Assembly (NCBI GenBank): GCA_035711465.1
Contig: DASTCC010000333.1
Span: 1 to 6,625, forward strand
DNA: 6,625 nt
Direction of reading: 5' to 3'
DNA from: DASTCC01 sp035711465
Lineage (GTDB): Bacteria > Acidobacteriota > Vicinamibacteria > Vicinamibacterales > SCN-69-37
The first letter of the stretch is position 1. Every line of letters begins with the position of its first letter. The notes below the pieces were generated by a model. That model made no database searches and was not told the origin of the DNA. It saw only the letters and a program-made list of their open reading frames with translations. The translations under genes were made by a program, and so were the position numbers. Of the stretch, positions 6,499-6,625 are shown one piece after another.

Positions 6499-6549
6499 GG
6501 CTTCTTACTTGTCGGCGCGGCAGGCCGGTTCCAGCGTAGTCTCTTCGCG
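6499..6549. promoter_or_regulatory. Divergent promoter region between the M48 gene and the next + strand gene
   Basis: These 51 bases separate two genes reading outward and must hold the 5' signals of both unless those lie inside coding DNA. On the + strand, TAGTCT (6537-6542) is a TAnnnT -10 candidate ending 7 bases before ATG 6550, the spacing expected of leaderless transcription. On the - strand, TACGCT (6538-6533) is a second TAnnnT candidate. It would give a leader of about 28 bases for the M48 gene, which carries AAGAAG close to its ATG. The two candidates overlap by two bases. No good -35 boxes are visible: TTGTCG at 6509-6514 lies 22 bases from TAGTCT, too far. Tentative. Confidence 0.35.
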
Positions 6550-6625
6550 ATGATGCGCCCTCGGCGAGGCATCGTCGCCGGCGCGCTCGTCGCCTGTGCG
6601 ATAGCGGGCACACTCGCGTGGCTTT
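6550..6625 (+). CDS. 5' end of a gene for a probable exported or membrane-anchored protein (partial)
   Basis: An open frame starts at ATG 6550 (a second ATG follows directly at 6553) and runs off the window after 25 codons plus one base. The peptide has an Arg-rich start (R3, R5, R6) and then a hydrophobic run from residue 7 to 25, as in a signal peptide or N-terminal anchor. L13-V14-A15-C16 fits the lipobox pattern, which would make it a lipoprotein. However, hydrophobicity continues past the Cys, which argues for an ordinary signal peptide or membrane segment. It is divergent from the M48 gene, and no Shine-Dalgarno is visible. The product family cannot be identified from 25 residues. Confidence 0.55.
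   Translation, partial: MMRPRRGIVAGALVACAIAGTLAWL

Noticed and set aside
5201..6613. A 470-codon - strand open frame covering the start of the M48 gene
   Set aside because: It overlaps the M48 coding frame out of phase and is Arg-rich. The M48 frame carries HELAH, ExxxD and hydrophobic segments.
1..6625. CRISPR array, insertion sequence, tRNA/rRNA gene or toxin-antitoxin/defence module
   Set aside because: No regularly spaced repeats, transposase motifs, terminal repeats or RNA-gene signatures were seen. The genes present are ordinary chromosomal types.

Overview
The window is GC-rich (about 70% by eye over most of its length) and densely coded. It suggests a soil or environmental bacterium of the Acidobacteriota (Vicinamibacteria-like) type. 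That is an inference from gene style: a PQQ-like propeller protein with a small C-x(n)-C N-terminal domain, a very long M48 peptidase, and several starts without a Shine-Dalgarno sequence. Gemmatimonadota or Planctomycetota cannot be excluded. There are no rRNA or tRNA genes, CRISPR repeats or insertion sequences.

Layout, left to right. Three genes run on the + strand as a probable operon: a TetR-family repressor (16-606), an exported PQQ-like beta-propeller protein (640-2352, 33-base gap), and a class V PLP-dependent aminotransferase-fold enzyme (2390-3541, 37-base gap). The third gene meets a large minus-strand gene (3538-6498) tail to tail with a 4-base stop-codon overlap. The minus-strand gene encodes a 986-residue polytopic membrane M48 metallopeptidase with a PH-like cytoplasmic insert and a C-terminal propeller-like domain. 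A 51-base divergent intergenic region follows. Then a new + strand gene begins at 6550, and only its signal-sequence-like first 25 codons are inside the window.

How the genes work together: the TetR repressor probably controls its own operon, but its operator would lie mostly upstream of base 1. Nothing in the sequence defines a shared pathway for the propeller protein and the aminotransferase, and no metabolic link is claimed. The M48 protein looks like an independent membrane quality-control or signalling protease.

The main points for a second look are these: a sharp GC step inside the tetR-like gene (about 51% over the DNA-binding part, about 72% after it); the unusual M48 / PH-like / multi-TM / propeller architecture; an Asn where class V enzymes usually carry the cofactor-binding Asp; a perfect 9-bp hairpin just before the convergent gene junction; possible leaderless promoters; and a high density of the palindrome CGATCG. 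I found no convincing evidence of a wholly new multi-gene system.
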